Shown here: positions 1 to 8,597 of the stretch, piece after piece
Position numbering within the stretch: the first letter of the stretch is position 1
Layout: the number at the start of each line of letters is the position of its first letter
Assembly: GCA_002498985.1 (NCBI GenBank)
Contig: DAJO01000040.1
Coordinates: 1-27,276 of the forward strand
DNA: 27,276 nucleotides
DNA from: Euryarchaeota archaeon UBA257
Lineage (GTDB): Archaea > Thermoplasmatota > Poseidoniia > Poseidoniales > Thalassarchaeaceae
Reading direction: 5' to 3'
The notes under the pieces: generated by a model
The model's input: only the letters and a program-made list of their open reading frames with translations
Told to the model about the DNA's origin: nothing
Database searches by the model: none
Position numbers and translations under genes: made by a program

Positions 1-1028
1 GAAATAATATCAAAACTTTTTTCATTAATATCAATTTTTTCTTCATTTTGTATCATTATTTCTTCATTTTCTTTTGGTTCAGGAAGGCTCTGTTGAGACA
101 GGTTTTCTAAATCATCTTCTTTATCCTTCATCCATTGGGAAAGCCCATTTGATCCACCTAATACACTGATTGTAGTAAATGCTGCCATGGGTAACACAGA
201 AATTGCTACTAAGAAATCAATAATTGCTGTTTGTGGAACTTCTGCTTCAGGTGCTACAAAGTTCAAAATCAAGCCTTCTAATTGAACATCATGCCATTGT
301 GAAATATCAATTCCTAATGATGTTAATGAAAATTGAAGTATTATTCTTGCACATGCCCACAAAATAATCACTGGTAGAATCCAAGAAATTTTAGTTATTC
401 TCCATAGGATTTTTCTAAAAATCGCTGCGTATTCAATAAATTGTAAGGAAATAACTGGTTGGACTCTAAATGACACCCATAAGCCAATAATATAGCCAAT
501 CATACCTAACTCGAATGCACTATCTTTCCTAATCAAGTCATCTGGAATTCCTTCCATAATTATTAATGGAATTGAAATTAACAGCACTTGTGATGGAACT
601 GCAAGTAATTGCAACCCTCCATGAACTGCAAATAATTCTGAATGATCATTCTTTATTCTCTTTGCTACTAATCTACTCATTTTTCCATATGGGCTTGAGT
701 AAGCAGCCATTTTTGATCTATCAATAAGTTCGGGGTCATACTTTCTTCTACTAAGTCCGAGAGTGGCAATCCAACCTCCTCTTTCAACAATAGGAGATGG
801 TCGATAACCTCCAATGATTAATGCCAAGGTAAGACAAATAATCCCATAAGTCAATCCCGAAATCAGAATCCATTGAAATAATTCAGTTCTTATTGATATT
901 CCAAAATTTTCTCTATCTATCTCGATTAAATATGTTAGAGAGAAACCAATTATTGGTATAATTGTAATCTGAATAAGTAAAATCAGTGCTAATCCCAATC
1001 TATGAGAAAGACTGGCCCTACCTTCCAT
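1..1028 (-). CDS. Partial multi-spanning membrane protein of unknown function
   Basis: An open frame runs without a stop from an ATG at 1026-1028 on the minus strand to the window edge, giving 342 codons with the 3' end missing. The product starts MEGRASLSHRLGLALILL and has several hydrophobic stretches: roughly residues 12-34, 50-73, 140-160, 175-190, 215-235 and 275-295. They are separated by a basic loop containing a GGYRPSPIVERGGW segment. After the last helix the visible C-terminus becomes charged and rich in Glu, Asp, Lys and Asn, which suggests a cytoplasmic tail. I do not recognise the family. The gene is divergent from the surface-protein gene at 1198, with about 170 bases between them that must hold both promoters. 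That it is a real gene is well supported by length and lack of stops; its function is unknown. Confidence 0.8.
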   Translation of the reverse strand, partial: MEGRASLSHRLGLALILLIQITIIPIIGFSLTYLIEIDRENFGISIRTELFQWILISGLTYGIICLTLALIIGGYRPSPIVERGGWIATLGLSRRKYDPELIDRSKMAAYSSPYGKMSRLVAKRIKNDHSELFAVHGGLQLLAVPSQVLLISIPLIIMEGIPDDLIRKDSAFELGMIGYIIGLWVSFRVQPVISLQFIEYAAIFRKILWRITKISWILPVIILWACARIILQFSLTSLGIDISQWHDVQLEGLILNFVAPEAEVPQTAIIDFLVAISVLPMAAFTTISVLGGSNGLSQWMKDKEDDLENLSQQSLPEPKENEEIMIQNEEKIDINEKSFDII

Positions 1029-1197
1029 ATTCTACACGCAACTCAATTAATCCATAAGTCCTTCATTGATTATCAATCTTCAGACATAGTTTTCATTGGT
1101 ATTTTCAATTATTCAATTACTACCTTGATTAAATTAGTTACGAACTTTTACCCCCAACCTTCTTACACGATTTCTATACCGAACAGACTTGTTAATC

Positions 1198-4100
1198 ATG
1201 CGTATGCTAACTCCAATCTTTGTGTTGTCAATTTTGATTATGATGAGTTTATCACCCTTATTTATTAATTCTGAATTAGATGAAAATGAAAATAGGGACG
1301 ACGTAGGGCCTAAATCTTTGATTGATTTCGAGATAACATCAATAGAAATTGGAAACCAAACAAGAGATGCTAAAGAATGGACTCAGCCTGATGGATCAAT
1401 AGTTGAATATATCATGAGAGATGAAACAATTCAAATTAATGTGACGTATACTCAGGCGGGTTCTTCTGGTCAACCAGCAGCTGCAGAAGGGTATCTCCAG
1501 ATTTGGCACCCTGTCGGCTTTATGATAGCAGAATATAATGTCAGTATGCTTCTTTCAGGTTTCCAATCTTTGAAAGCAAACTTTGTTTGGACACCTAGCT
1601 CTGCCCATAGTGTATTAGATGAAAATGGATACTTAGAAGGAGGAATTATACTTAGAGGTATAGTTGATGGCGGATTGGCTGATGATACGGAATCTAACAA
1701 TGAATTAGATCGATTAATTCCAGTCGCAATGTGGAACGATCCAATGGAAAATGGCTTTTGTGGCGATGTAGATGGAGATGATGTGATTGATTGTACAAAT
1801 CAACTACAAGCAAATTTACCCACTTGGGTAGGAGCAGGATATGATTCTACTGGGCAATTATCGTCTAATCCAGATAGTTTTGGCCATTGGAGAATGGACA
1901 ACTCATCTAGTGAAGAAGGTGAAAATCACTGGCGAGTTTCTCGTCCGGGTGCAAATTATGCCAGTAACAGGCATGATAGACTTTGGTGGGGATGGTTTAC
2001 TCCATTTGACAATTGTAATGAGCCCGGTCATGGTCTAGGTTTAGGTACTCTAGACTCTGCAGTAAGTTCGAATTATGGTAATAATTTCTGTAAGATTCGA
2101 CTAAAGGGTTTCGATTTCTTGACTATTCAATTAGTAACAAATGCTTGGGGTGAAATGGCTGCGGGTGATGAAATGAGAATTGAAGCAGATTCAGGCGGAG
2201 CCAAAGAATTCTATAATTTCTCATCTCAATCTCTCTCAACTACTGGTGAATGGTCACAGTTAGTTTGGAATATGACTGAAGTACATCCATCTGCTGAGTA
2301 TACTTTAGCATTCAAATTTGATTCAAATAGTTCTTTTGCAAGCCAAGGGGTACAAATCGACTCATTCATTATATTCGCTATTGAGAAGGTGCCCCAATAT
2401 ACTTTAGATTTTGATTGTAATGACCCTCTTCCTAACTCTTACTTAGTAGTTCCATCTGACCCTAATCCACCGTCTTTATACTGTAATATTAAGAATAATG
2501 GATATGTAGATATTACTCTGAGGCTTTACACAGAAGTTACAAATCGTTCATGGATGTATGATTTCCCATTACGTATAGATTCCAATAATCCCGTAGATCA
2601 TGACAATTATGTAATCAGCAAAGTAATACCTGCTTTGAGCTATATGGATACTTGGTTCAATCTTACAATACCTGATGGTTCAGGCGTTCAAGATTTATTC
2701 TGGAATGTATGGGTGAATGATGGGGTTACTAACCTCTCAAAAGAATTTGTCAGCTTACCTGTTTCTGTAATGCCTGCCTATTCAAGTAAGTTAAGGCAGG
2801 TTACATTGCAGAACCCAGCTGCAACTCTAGAACCTGGGGCAAGTGGAGTGATACCAATGTCTTTCAAAAACACTGGTAATCAAATAGCAACTTGGAGTTT
2901 CGATGCGGCCTTCCCAAATATTGACTGGGTAGATAATGCCGATATTAAATGGTATTACAATGGTTCAGAAGTTTCTACTCTCGAATTGGCTTTAACAGAT
3001 GATCTCTTAATCGATGCTGTGATTACAGCTCCTCCTCAAGTCTCTCCTGGTACTTACTCTGTTACATTACTTGCATCAGGCGTTTCGCCCGCCCAATATC
3101 TTGCAGAGTGGCAAGTAAATATAGTCGTTCCAGTTTATTCTGAGTTAGTCATTGAACCAGAAGTTTTCAACCTAGTTGCTCCTGCTGATAATTCTTTGAG
3201 ATTAATAGAAATTAGGTTGATTAATAATGGTAATTCTGCTGAGTCATTCGATTTAAGCATTCAATCTGATTGGAAATTAGGTCTTGAAATGAATACTGAA
3301 CAGACCTTTGAGATTGATCCCTTTGGTGGAGATACCACAGTTACTATGCTTCTCCCAATGCCATATGGAATTGTGGCTGAAACTTATTCAATAATCTTGA
3401 CTGCATCAAGTAAATTGAATACAGACTATCAAATGTCTTCTCAAATGTTATTGACAGTACCACAAACAAATTTAGTTGAAGTTGAAGACTTAGATATGTT
3501 AGATGAGGTTTTCCGTGGTGGGGATGACCCTAGAACTGTTAATTGGCGTATTTGGAATAGAGGAAACGTTGCAGATTCTTTCGAAATTTCTTTTGATCAT
3601 TTTTCAGATGTTTCAGCATCTGCCGTAGGGCTCAACGATGGTAAGACTCCATATATATCTCCTGGCGAATCTCACAACCTTACTGTAAGATATTCTTTCG
3701 GTCAATTGACTTTCGGTGACAGAACGATCTCGATGACGGCTACTAGTGTCCTTTCCCAGACTTCTGAATCTCCAGTTTCTGGTACAGGAAACGCAGATTT
3801 TCAAGTCGGTGCTCAAGGTTGGATTACACTCAATCCTCCTGGTGTAATTGAGATTAGAGAAGGCGGTAATGATATTGAAATTACTTTTACTGTAAAGAAT
3901 GAGCATCCAACTGATGCTCAGTTGCTGAGGGCTGATATTGATAGAAACTCTAATATTTTCTACAATATAGTTGATGCTAGGGTTGATACTGGTGATCAAA
4001 ACTTTGTTTTAGAGGCCCAATCAATGAGGGAAATCACAGTTTTCTTAACTGCTACTGATGAGAATTTAAGAAATCTTAATAATAACTCAGAGATATTCAA

Positions 4101-4629
4101 ATTGCCTCTCAATGTTGATGGAGATATAGATAAGGTTTCAATGTCTGCTAGTATTGAAATGTTCAAAATCGACCCAGTAGATACTGGGACAAATGCGGGA
4201 GAATATGCAGGTTTAGCAGGTAATATCATATTCATATTAGTCGGATTAGTAATTTTAGTTGCAGTCTTATTAGCAACTTTCAGAATAATACGCAGTGCTT
4301 CTTCACCTTTAGAAGAAATCTCGACTTTTGACGACTATGAATATACTCAGGGTAATCCCTTCAATCCACCTAGTTTACCAACTGCTCCTGAATTACCTTC
4401 GGAAGACAAGGTGGCAAATTCAATGTATGGCGGTTCAGAAGAAATATTCAAACAACCTCCTCCACCAATAGCTAATCAAGAAACGCTTGTTGAAGAATCA
4501 AAGCCTGATGGAAGAAATATTGTTCCAGTGGTGCCAGAGATTCCCGAATCAGGACTTCCAGAGGGCTGGACGATGGAACAATGGGAACATTACGGTCAAG
4601 CATGGATTAATCAACAGAATGAATCTTAA
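1198..4629 (+). CDS. Large secreted surface protein with NEW3/CARDB-like repeats and C-terminal membrane anchor
   Basis: The protein has 1143 residues from the ATG at 1198; an in-frame TTG lies at 1189 and another ATG at 1204. The N-terminus (MRMLTPIFVLSILIMMS) looks like a signal peptide. Residues about 190-199 (DVDGDDVIDC) resemble a calcium-binding loop. They are followed by a Cys- and Trp-containing region (to about 395) that could be a jelly-roll domain. From about 400 to 980 come four beta-rich modules of about 100 residues, with 'NNG.S.ESF' and 'PG.Y.ITLTAS' signatures like NEW3/CARDB-type (COG1470-like) extracellular domains. A single transmembrane helix at about 1003-1032 precedes a 110-residue Pro/Glu-rich cytoplasmic tail ending in GWTMEQWEHYG. 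It is probably a cell-envelope or adhesion protein; its ligand is unknown. A weak TATA-like element at about 1171-1179 and the absence of a Shine-Dalgarno site fit a leaderless or short-leader mRNA. Confidence 0.85.
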   Translation: MRMLTPIFVLSILIMMSLSPLFINSELDENENRDDVGPKSLIDFEITSIEIGNQTRDAKEWTQPDGSIVEYIMRDETIQINVTYTQAGSSGQPAAAEGYLQIWHPVGFMIAEYNVSMLLSGFQSLKANFVWTPSSAHSVLDENGYLEGGIILRGIVDGGLADDTESNNELDRLIPVAMWNDPMENGFCGDVDGDDVIDCTNQLQANLPTWVGAGYDSTGQLSSNPDSFGHWRMDNSSSEEGENHWRVSRPGANYASNRHDRLWWGWFTPFDNCNEPGHGLGLGTLDSAVSSNYGNNFCKIRLKGFDFLTIQLVTNAWGEMAAGDEMRIEADSGGAKEFYNFSSQSLSTTGEWSQLVWNMTEVHPSAEYTLAFKFDSNSSFASQGVQIDSFIIFAIEKVPQYTLDFDCNDPLPNSYLVVPSDPNPPSLYCNIKNNGYVDITLRLYTEVTNRSWMYDFPLRIDSNNPVDHDNYVISKVIPALSYMDTWFNLTIPDGSGVQDLFWNVWVNDGVTNLSKEFVSLPVSVMPAYSSKLRQVTLQNPAATLEPGASGVIPMSFKNTGNQIATWSFDAAFPNIDWVDNADIKWYYNGSEVSTLELALTDDLLIDAVITAPPQVSPGTYSVTLLASGVSPAQYLAEWQVNIVVPVYSELVIEPEVFNLVAPADNSLRLIEIRLINNGNSAESFDLSIQSDWKLGLEMNTEQTFEIDPFGGDTTVTMLLPMPYGIVAETYSIILTASSKLNTDYQMSSQMLLTVPQTNLVEVEDLDMLDEVFRGGDDPRTVNWRIWNRGNVADSFEISFDHFSDVSASAVGLNDGKTPYISPGESHNLTVRYSFGQLTFGDRTISMTATSVLSQTSESPVSGTGNADFQVGAQGWITLNPPGVIEIREGGNDIEITFTVKNEHPTDAQLLRADIDRNSNIFYNIVDARVDTGDQNFVLEAQSMREITVFLTATDENLRNLNNNSEIFKLPLNVDGDIDKVSMSASIEMFKIDPVDTGTNAGEYAGLAGNIIFILVGLVILVAVLLATFRIIRSASSPLEEISTFDDYEYTQGNPFNPPSLPTAPELPSEDKVANSMYGGSEEIFKQPPPPIANQETLVEESKPDGRNIVPVVPEIPESGLPEGWTMEQWEHYGQAWINQQNES

Positions 4630-4717
4630 ATCATAGTTTTTTGATTCCAACTATTGTGGGAGGCCTTATGAGGGTCTCTTAAGTGGCCCGAATCCCAATA
4701 CAGGTGGCTGATTTCTA

Positions 4718-6328
4718 ATGTACAATGGACAACAACCAATTTTTATCCTAAAAGAAGGAACTGAAAGAACCAGTGGGCGTTCAGCCCAGAGCAATAATAT
4801 TGCTGCAGCAAAGGCAGTAGCGGACTCTGTCCGTTCAACTTTAGGTCCGAAAGGAATGGACAAAATGCTAGTTGATGGAATGGGTGATGTTGTAATTACG
4901 AATGATGGTGCTACAATCCTAAAGCAAATGGATATCACTAATCCTGCCGCAAAAATGATTATTGAAGTCGCTAAAACACAGGAACAACATTGTTTTGATG
5001 GTACTACAAGCGCTGTGGTAATTGCTGGAGAATTATTGAAAAGAAGTGAAGATTTAATTGATCAGAATGTGCATCCTACTGTTATTTGTGAAGGCTTCCG
5101 TTTAGCCGCAGAAAAAGCGGCTGAATTAATTGAAAGTCATTCTCTTGAAATCAATGAACAAATGCTTTCAGAAGTCGCTAAAACTGCATTGACAGGTAAG
5201 AGTGCAGGGGCAGTCAAAGAATTCTTGGCTGACATATGTGTTAGAGCAGTTCTTTCAGTCGCCCAGGAAGTTGATGGAGATACAGTTGTAGATCTTGATG
5301 ATGTTAAAGTTGAGAAGAAACAAGGAGGCTCAATAGGCAGTAGCACTCTAGTTGATGGTATTATTTTAGATAAAGAAAGAGTCCACTCAGGTATGCCTAA
5401 AATCGTCAATGATGCTAAAATCGCACTTATTAATTCAGCAATAGAAGTCAAGAAAACAGAAGTCGACGCTAAGATTCAGATTACTGACCCAAATATGTTA
5501 TCTCAGTTTTTAGATGAGGAAGAATCGTATCTAAAATCTTTAGTTGAAACAATAAAATCTTCAGGCGCAACAGTAGTAATTTGCCAAAAAGGAATTGATG
5601 ATCTAGCTCAACATTATATGTCAAAATCAGGCTTAATGGCAATAAGGAGAGCTAAGAAAAGTGATATGGAGGCACTTTCCAAAGCAACAGGAGGAAAAAT
5701 CATCACTAATATTGATGATTTATCATCTGATGATTTAGGTTATGCCTCTAAAGTTGATGAACGCAAAATAGGCGAATCAGATATGATTTTTATCACTGGT
5801 TGTAAAGATGCTAAGAGTGTTTCAGTCCTTCTTAGAGGCGGTACAGAACATGTAATAGACGAAATCAATCGTGCTTTTGACGATGCAATTGGTGTAGTAG
5901 CTGTCGCATACGAAGATGGAGCAGTGTTGACTGGCGGAGGTTCAGTACTTGCAGCAATTAGTAGGTCATTAAGATCCTATGCTGAAGGAATTGGAGGTAG
6001 AGAGCAAATGGCAATTGAGGCATTTTCAGGTGCTTTAGAAGTAATTCCTAGGACATTAGCTGAAAACGCAGGATTGGACCCAGTAAACACTATCATTGAT
6101 TTAAGAAAAGCACATTCAGAGGGGAAATCTGAGTTTGGAGTTAATGTTTACGAAGGAGGTGTAGCTAATATGGCAGATAGCAAGGTTTTCGAACCTAGTC
6201 GAGTTGTTGATCAAGCAATCCAATCAGCTACTGAAACCGCAGTAATGATACTTAGAATTGATGACGTTATTTCTAGCAGAGCATCTGGTCCTATGGAGGG
6301 CGGAGATTTCGATGGAATGGGAATGTAA
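4718..6328 (+). CDS. ths: Thermosome subunit (group II chaperonin)
   Basis: This cytosolic ATP-dependent chaperonin is the archaeal relative of eukaryotic TCP-1/CCT; it forms a double ring with a built-in lid that encloses unfolded proteins. The 536 residues match the usual length. Family motifs are in order: LGPKGMDKML and NDGATIL near the N-terminus (equatorial, nucleotide binding), DGTTSAVV (catalytic Asp region), a central apical region, VLTGGGSV and a C-terminal equatorial segment with NVYEGGVANM. The tail is Gly/Met-rich (EGGDFDGMGM), as is typical. The start at 4718 gives the family N-terminus QQPIFILKEGTERTSG, with an AGGTGG ribosome-binding site at 4702-4707. It appears to be transcribed alone from the 88-base gap before it. 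Which thermosome paralogue it is cannot be decided here. Confidence 0.97.
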   Translation: MYNGQQPIFILKEGTERTSGRSAQSNNIAAAKAVADSVRSTLGPKGMDKMLVDGMGDVVITNDGATILKQMDITNPAAKMIIEVAKTQEQHCFDGTTSAVVIAGELLKRSEDLIDQNVHPTVICEGFRLAAEKAAELIESHSLEINEQMLSEVAKTALTGKSAGAVKEFLADICVRAVLSVAQEVDGDTVVDLDDVKVEKKQGGSIGSSTLVDGIILDKERVHSGMPKIVNDAKIALINSAIEVKKTEVDAKIQITDPNMLSQFLDEEESYLKSLVETIKSSGATVVICQKGIDDLAQHYMSKSGLMAIRRAKKSDMEALSKATGGKIITNIDDLSSDDLGYASKVDERKIGESDMIFITGCKDAKSVSVLLRGGTEHVIDEINRAFDDAIGVVAVAYEDGAVLTGGGSVLAAISRSLRSYAEGIGGREQMAIEAFSGALEVIPRTLAENAGLDPVNTIIDLRKAHSEGKSEFGVNVYEGGVANMADSKVFEPSRVVDQAIQSATETAVMILRIDDVISSRASGPMEGGDFDGMGM

Positions 6329-6372
6329 ACCTAAAATTCTATGACTTAATTTCATCACTCCAACACGCTACA

Positions 6373-6380
6373 TTAAATAA
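6373..6380 (+). promoter_or_regulatory. Probable TATA box for the flavodoxin-SdhB / HdrB-like unit
   Basis: TTAAATAA lies 46 bases before the start codon at 6426 in the gap after the thermosome gene. An archaeal TATA box at this place would put transcription start near 6400-6405 and leave a leader of about 20 bases. A weak AGGTG ribosome-binding site sits at 6417-6421. The assignment rests only on sequence resemblance and position. Confidence 0.4.
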
Positions 6381-6425
6381 TCGTCGATTGGTCGAAATAT
6401 TGCCCTTAGTGGTATAGGTGTTTCT

Positions 6426-8597
6426 ATGTCGGCCGTTCGTTCTCTCCTTGTGCTGTTTGGTTCTCAATCTGGTAATTCAGAAGATGTTGCTTCTAAAATA
6501 GGAAAAGCAGCATCTAAATACGGACTTGAAGCAACAGTAAAAGGGATGGATGAAATCCAGATAAGTGATATGGCGGGGCAAAAAAGAATTATGATTTGCT
6601 GTAGTACTTGGGGAGAAGGAGAGCAACCAGATAATGCTGAAGATCTTTGGATTTCAGCAAATGCTGATGGTTCTCCATCTATGTCCGGAGTTAATTTTTC
6701 AGTCCTAGCTTTAGGTGATTCATCATATGATTTATTCTGTGAGTCTGGTAAAGAATGGGATTCTTGGTTAGAGTCTAAGGGAGGTTTTAGAATCAATCAA
6801 CGCGTAGATTGTGATGTTGATTATGAAACCCCGGCTAAAGAATGGATGGATGAGACTCTTGCAAGGATGGGTGCGGTAGATGACTCTGGAATGTTCCAAG
6901 AAAGTTTAGTAGAAGAAGTGAAAAATAATGCGTCCGGTACCGCAGTAAGTAAGGTAGAATCCGAAAGTTCAGAATCCTCTATTGAGATTTCTTCAGATGG
7001 CGATCGTTCCATGACAATTCTTTTTGGTTCGCAGTCGGGTAACGCAGAAGGCCTTGCTGCAAAATTCGCCAAGCAAGCTACTTCCTATGGTTTAGATGCG
7101 GAAGTTGCTGACATGGATGGTTTCGATTTAACTTCATTATCATCCAAGAAAAGAGTTCTCATTATTTGTTCAACATGGGGTGAAGGAGAGCAACCAGATA
7201 ATGCTGAGGAATTATGGCAAAAAGCAGTTTCAGCATCGCCGGGGCTACTAAACGGAGTACATTTCTCTGTTCTAGCACTTGGAGATACGTCATATGAGTT
7301 ATTCTGTGAATCTGGTAAGGAATGGGATAAAAGATTTGAAGAATTGGGTGCTACAAGATTGGTTGAGAGAGTAGATTGCGATGTAGATTATGATAAAATT
7401 TCGCAGGTTTGGGCCGAAGAATCCCTCGCATCAATGGCGGCAGTCGATGGTGAGGGGCTCTTCCATGAAGAAATGGTTCAGGCAATTAAAGACTCAATTT
7501 CTTCAGATTCAACTGGTGCTTCAGGCGAGGATGGCTTTACAGTTCCAGATTTGAAATCTGAATCTATACGCGCAGAAATTAGTATCTTCAGATATGAGCC
7601 CTCTTCATCAACAACAGGTAAAGATACTTGGATATGTGCATTACCAGGGCATATGTCTATCCTAGAAGTTCTCAGAACTCTGAAAAATACTCAAGACGGT
7701 TCGTTAACTTTCCGTGATGGAACCGTAGATGATCCAACAACTGCAATCACTATTAACGGAAGGTATGTTTTACCCGGTAATCTAAGATTAGACTTAGCCG
7801 CTCCAATTCGTGATGGTGGGATTAGTATCAAGATAGAGCCATTGAGTGGTTTTGAAGTAATTAGAGATTTAGTCGTAGATCATTGGGCACTTGAAACAAA
7901 GCGTGAGATAAGTAAACCTTGGATGATGTCTGTGACCAGAAAGGGATTGAACACCCCTCAAGGAGCTATTGGTTCTATGACTCCTCTTATCGCCTCAGAA
8001 CTTCATTCAATAACAGATATTCATAGTTACCCAATTCTACATTCTTCCTCCGATGCTACTTCTCATTCAGAAGAATATTTGGGGCCATCGATATTATCTC
8101 ATGCATGGGCAAGGAGGAATGATCCACGTATCTCACCTAGTAAGAAAAAGGAAATTGAAGCACTTCTCGATTCTTCAATCGGCATTAAGGCTGAAACTGA
8201 CTTATCTTCTATAAGAAGGCAGGGCAAGGGAACTATAATCCATGATGCCTTATTGAATTGTAAAACATCAACCTTAGCAAGAACAGGGTATGATGGACGC
8301 CATGGTAAACATGTTTGGTGGTATGCAGTGACTGTCAAAAGTAGCGGTAAAGTAAATGATACTGTATTGTACAGGCAGGTCTTAGGCCCAATTGGACTTA
8401 TAGGGAATCTATTTTCTGGAGTTACTGCTAGAATGGTTCTTGGGTTTACAAGAAATGGTGGTAAAATGATTAATGATATTTTGGCTTTGATAGCTCCCCC
8501 TGCAGGTCTTGGAAAGATGCCACGGCAGTTTAACTCTTCAGTGAAAAATCACCATGAAGTTGTAGCAATTTTCAATGAGATGGATGGTAGGTTCTAA
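6426..8597 (+). CDS. Tandem flavodoxin domains fused to a cysteine-depleted SdhB-like module
   Basis: The protein has 723 residues. Residues about 5-160 and 194-355 are two flavodoxin domains. Each has an FMN phosphate loop (GSQSGN), a CSTWGEGEQPDNAE loop and a LALGD[ST]SY[DE]LFCESGKEWD loop, so both look able to bind FMN. After a linker, residues 381-486 align by eye with the N-terminal ferredoxin domain of succinate dehydrogenase/fumarate reductase iron-sulfur subunits: SIFRYEP, then the INGR element, then IEPLSGFEVIRDLVVD. Residues 487-620 resemble its helical domain (KPW, EYLGPSILSHAW, ARRNDPR). The Cys-rich [2Fe-2S] loop is replaced by FRDGTVDDPTTA, and the CxxCxxC motifs of the other two clusters are absent; only C404 and C612 remain in this half. 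About 100 further C-terminal residues are not recognised. The stop overlaps the HdrB-like start at 8597, implying translational coupling. It is probably a redox or scaffold protein; the reaction is unknown. Confidence 0.85.
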   Translation: MSAVRSLLVLFGSQSGNSEDVASKIGKAASKYGLEATVKGMDEIQISDMAGQKRIMICCSTWGEGEQPDNAEDLWISANADGSPSMSGVNFSVLALGDSSYDLFCESGKEWDSWLESKGGFRINQRVDCDVDYETPAKEWMDETLARMGAVDDSGMFQESLVEEVKNNASGTAVSKVESESSESSIEISSDGDRSMTILFGSQSGNAEGLAAKFAKQATSYGLDAEVADMDGFDLTSLSSKKRVLIICSTWGEGEQPDNAEELWQKAVSASPGLLNGVHFSVLALGDTSYELFCESGKEWDKRFEELGATRLVERVDCDVDYDKISQVWAEESLASMAAVDGEGLFHEEMVQAIKDSISSDSTGASGEDGFTVPDLKSESIRAEISIFRYEPSSSTTGKDTWICALPGHMSILEVLRTLKNTQDGSLTFRDGTVDDPTTAITINGRYVLPGNLRLDLAAPIRDGGISIKIEPLSGFEVIRDLVVDHWALETKREISKPWMMSVTRKGLNTPQGAIGSMTPLIASELHSITDIHSYPILHSSSDATSHSEEYLGPSILSHAWARRNDPRISPSKKKEIEALLDSSIGIKAETDLSSIRRQGKGTIIHDALLNCKTSTLARTGYDGRHGKHVWWYAVTVKSSGKVNDTVLYRQVLGPIGLIGNLFSGVTARMVLGFTRNGGKMINDILALIAPPAGLGKMPRQFNSSVKNHHEVVAIFNEMDGRF

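Noticed and set aside
1189..1197. TTG at 1189 as the start of the surface protein
   Set aside because: The ATG at 1198 gives a typical signal peptide and fits a leaderless or short-leader transcript better; the TTG adds only three residues and has no ribosome-binding site.
1002..1268. Plus-strand open frame of 88 codons between the two divergent genes
   Set aside because: It overlaps the start of both better-supported genes, has no ribosome-binding site and its product resembles nothing; it is a chance frame over the promoter region.
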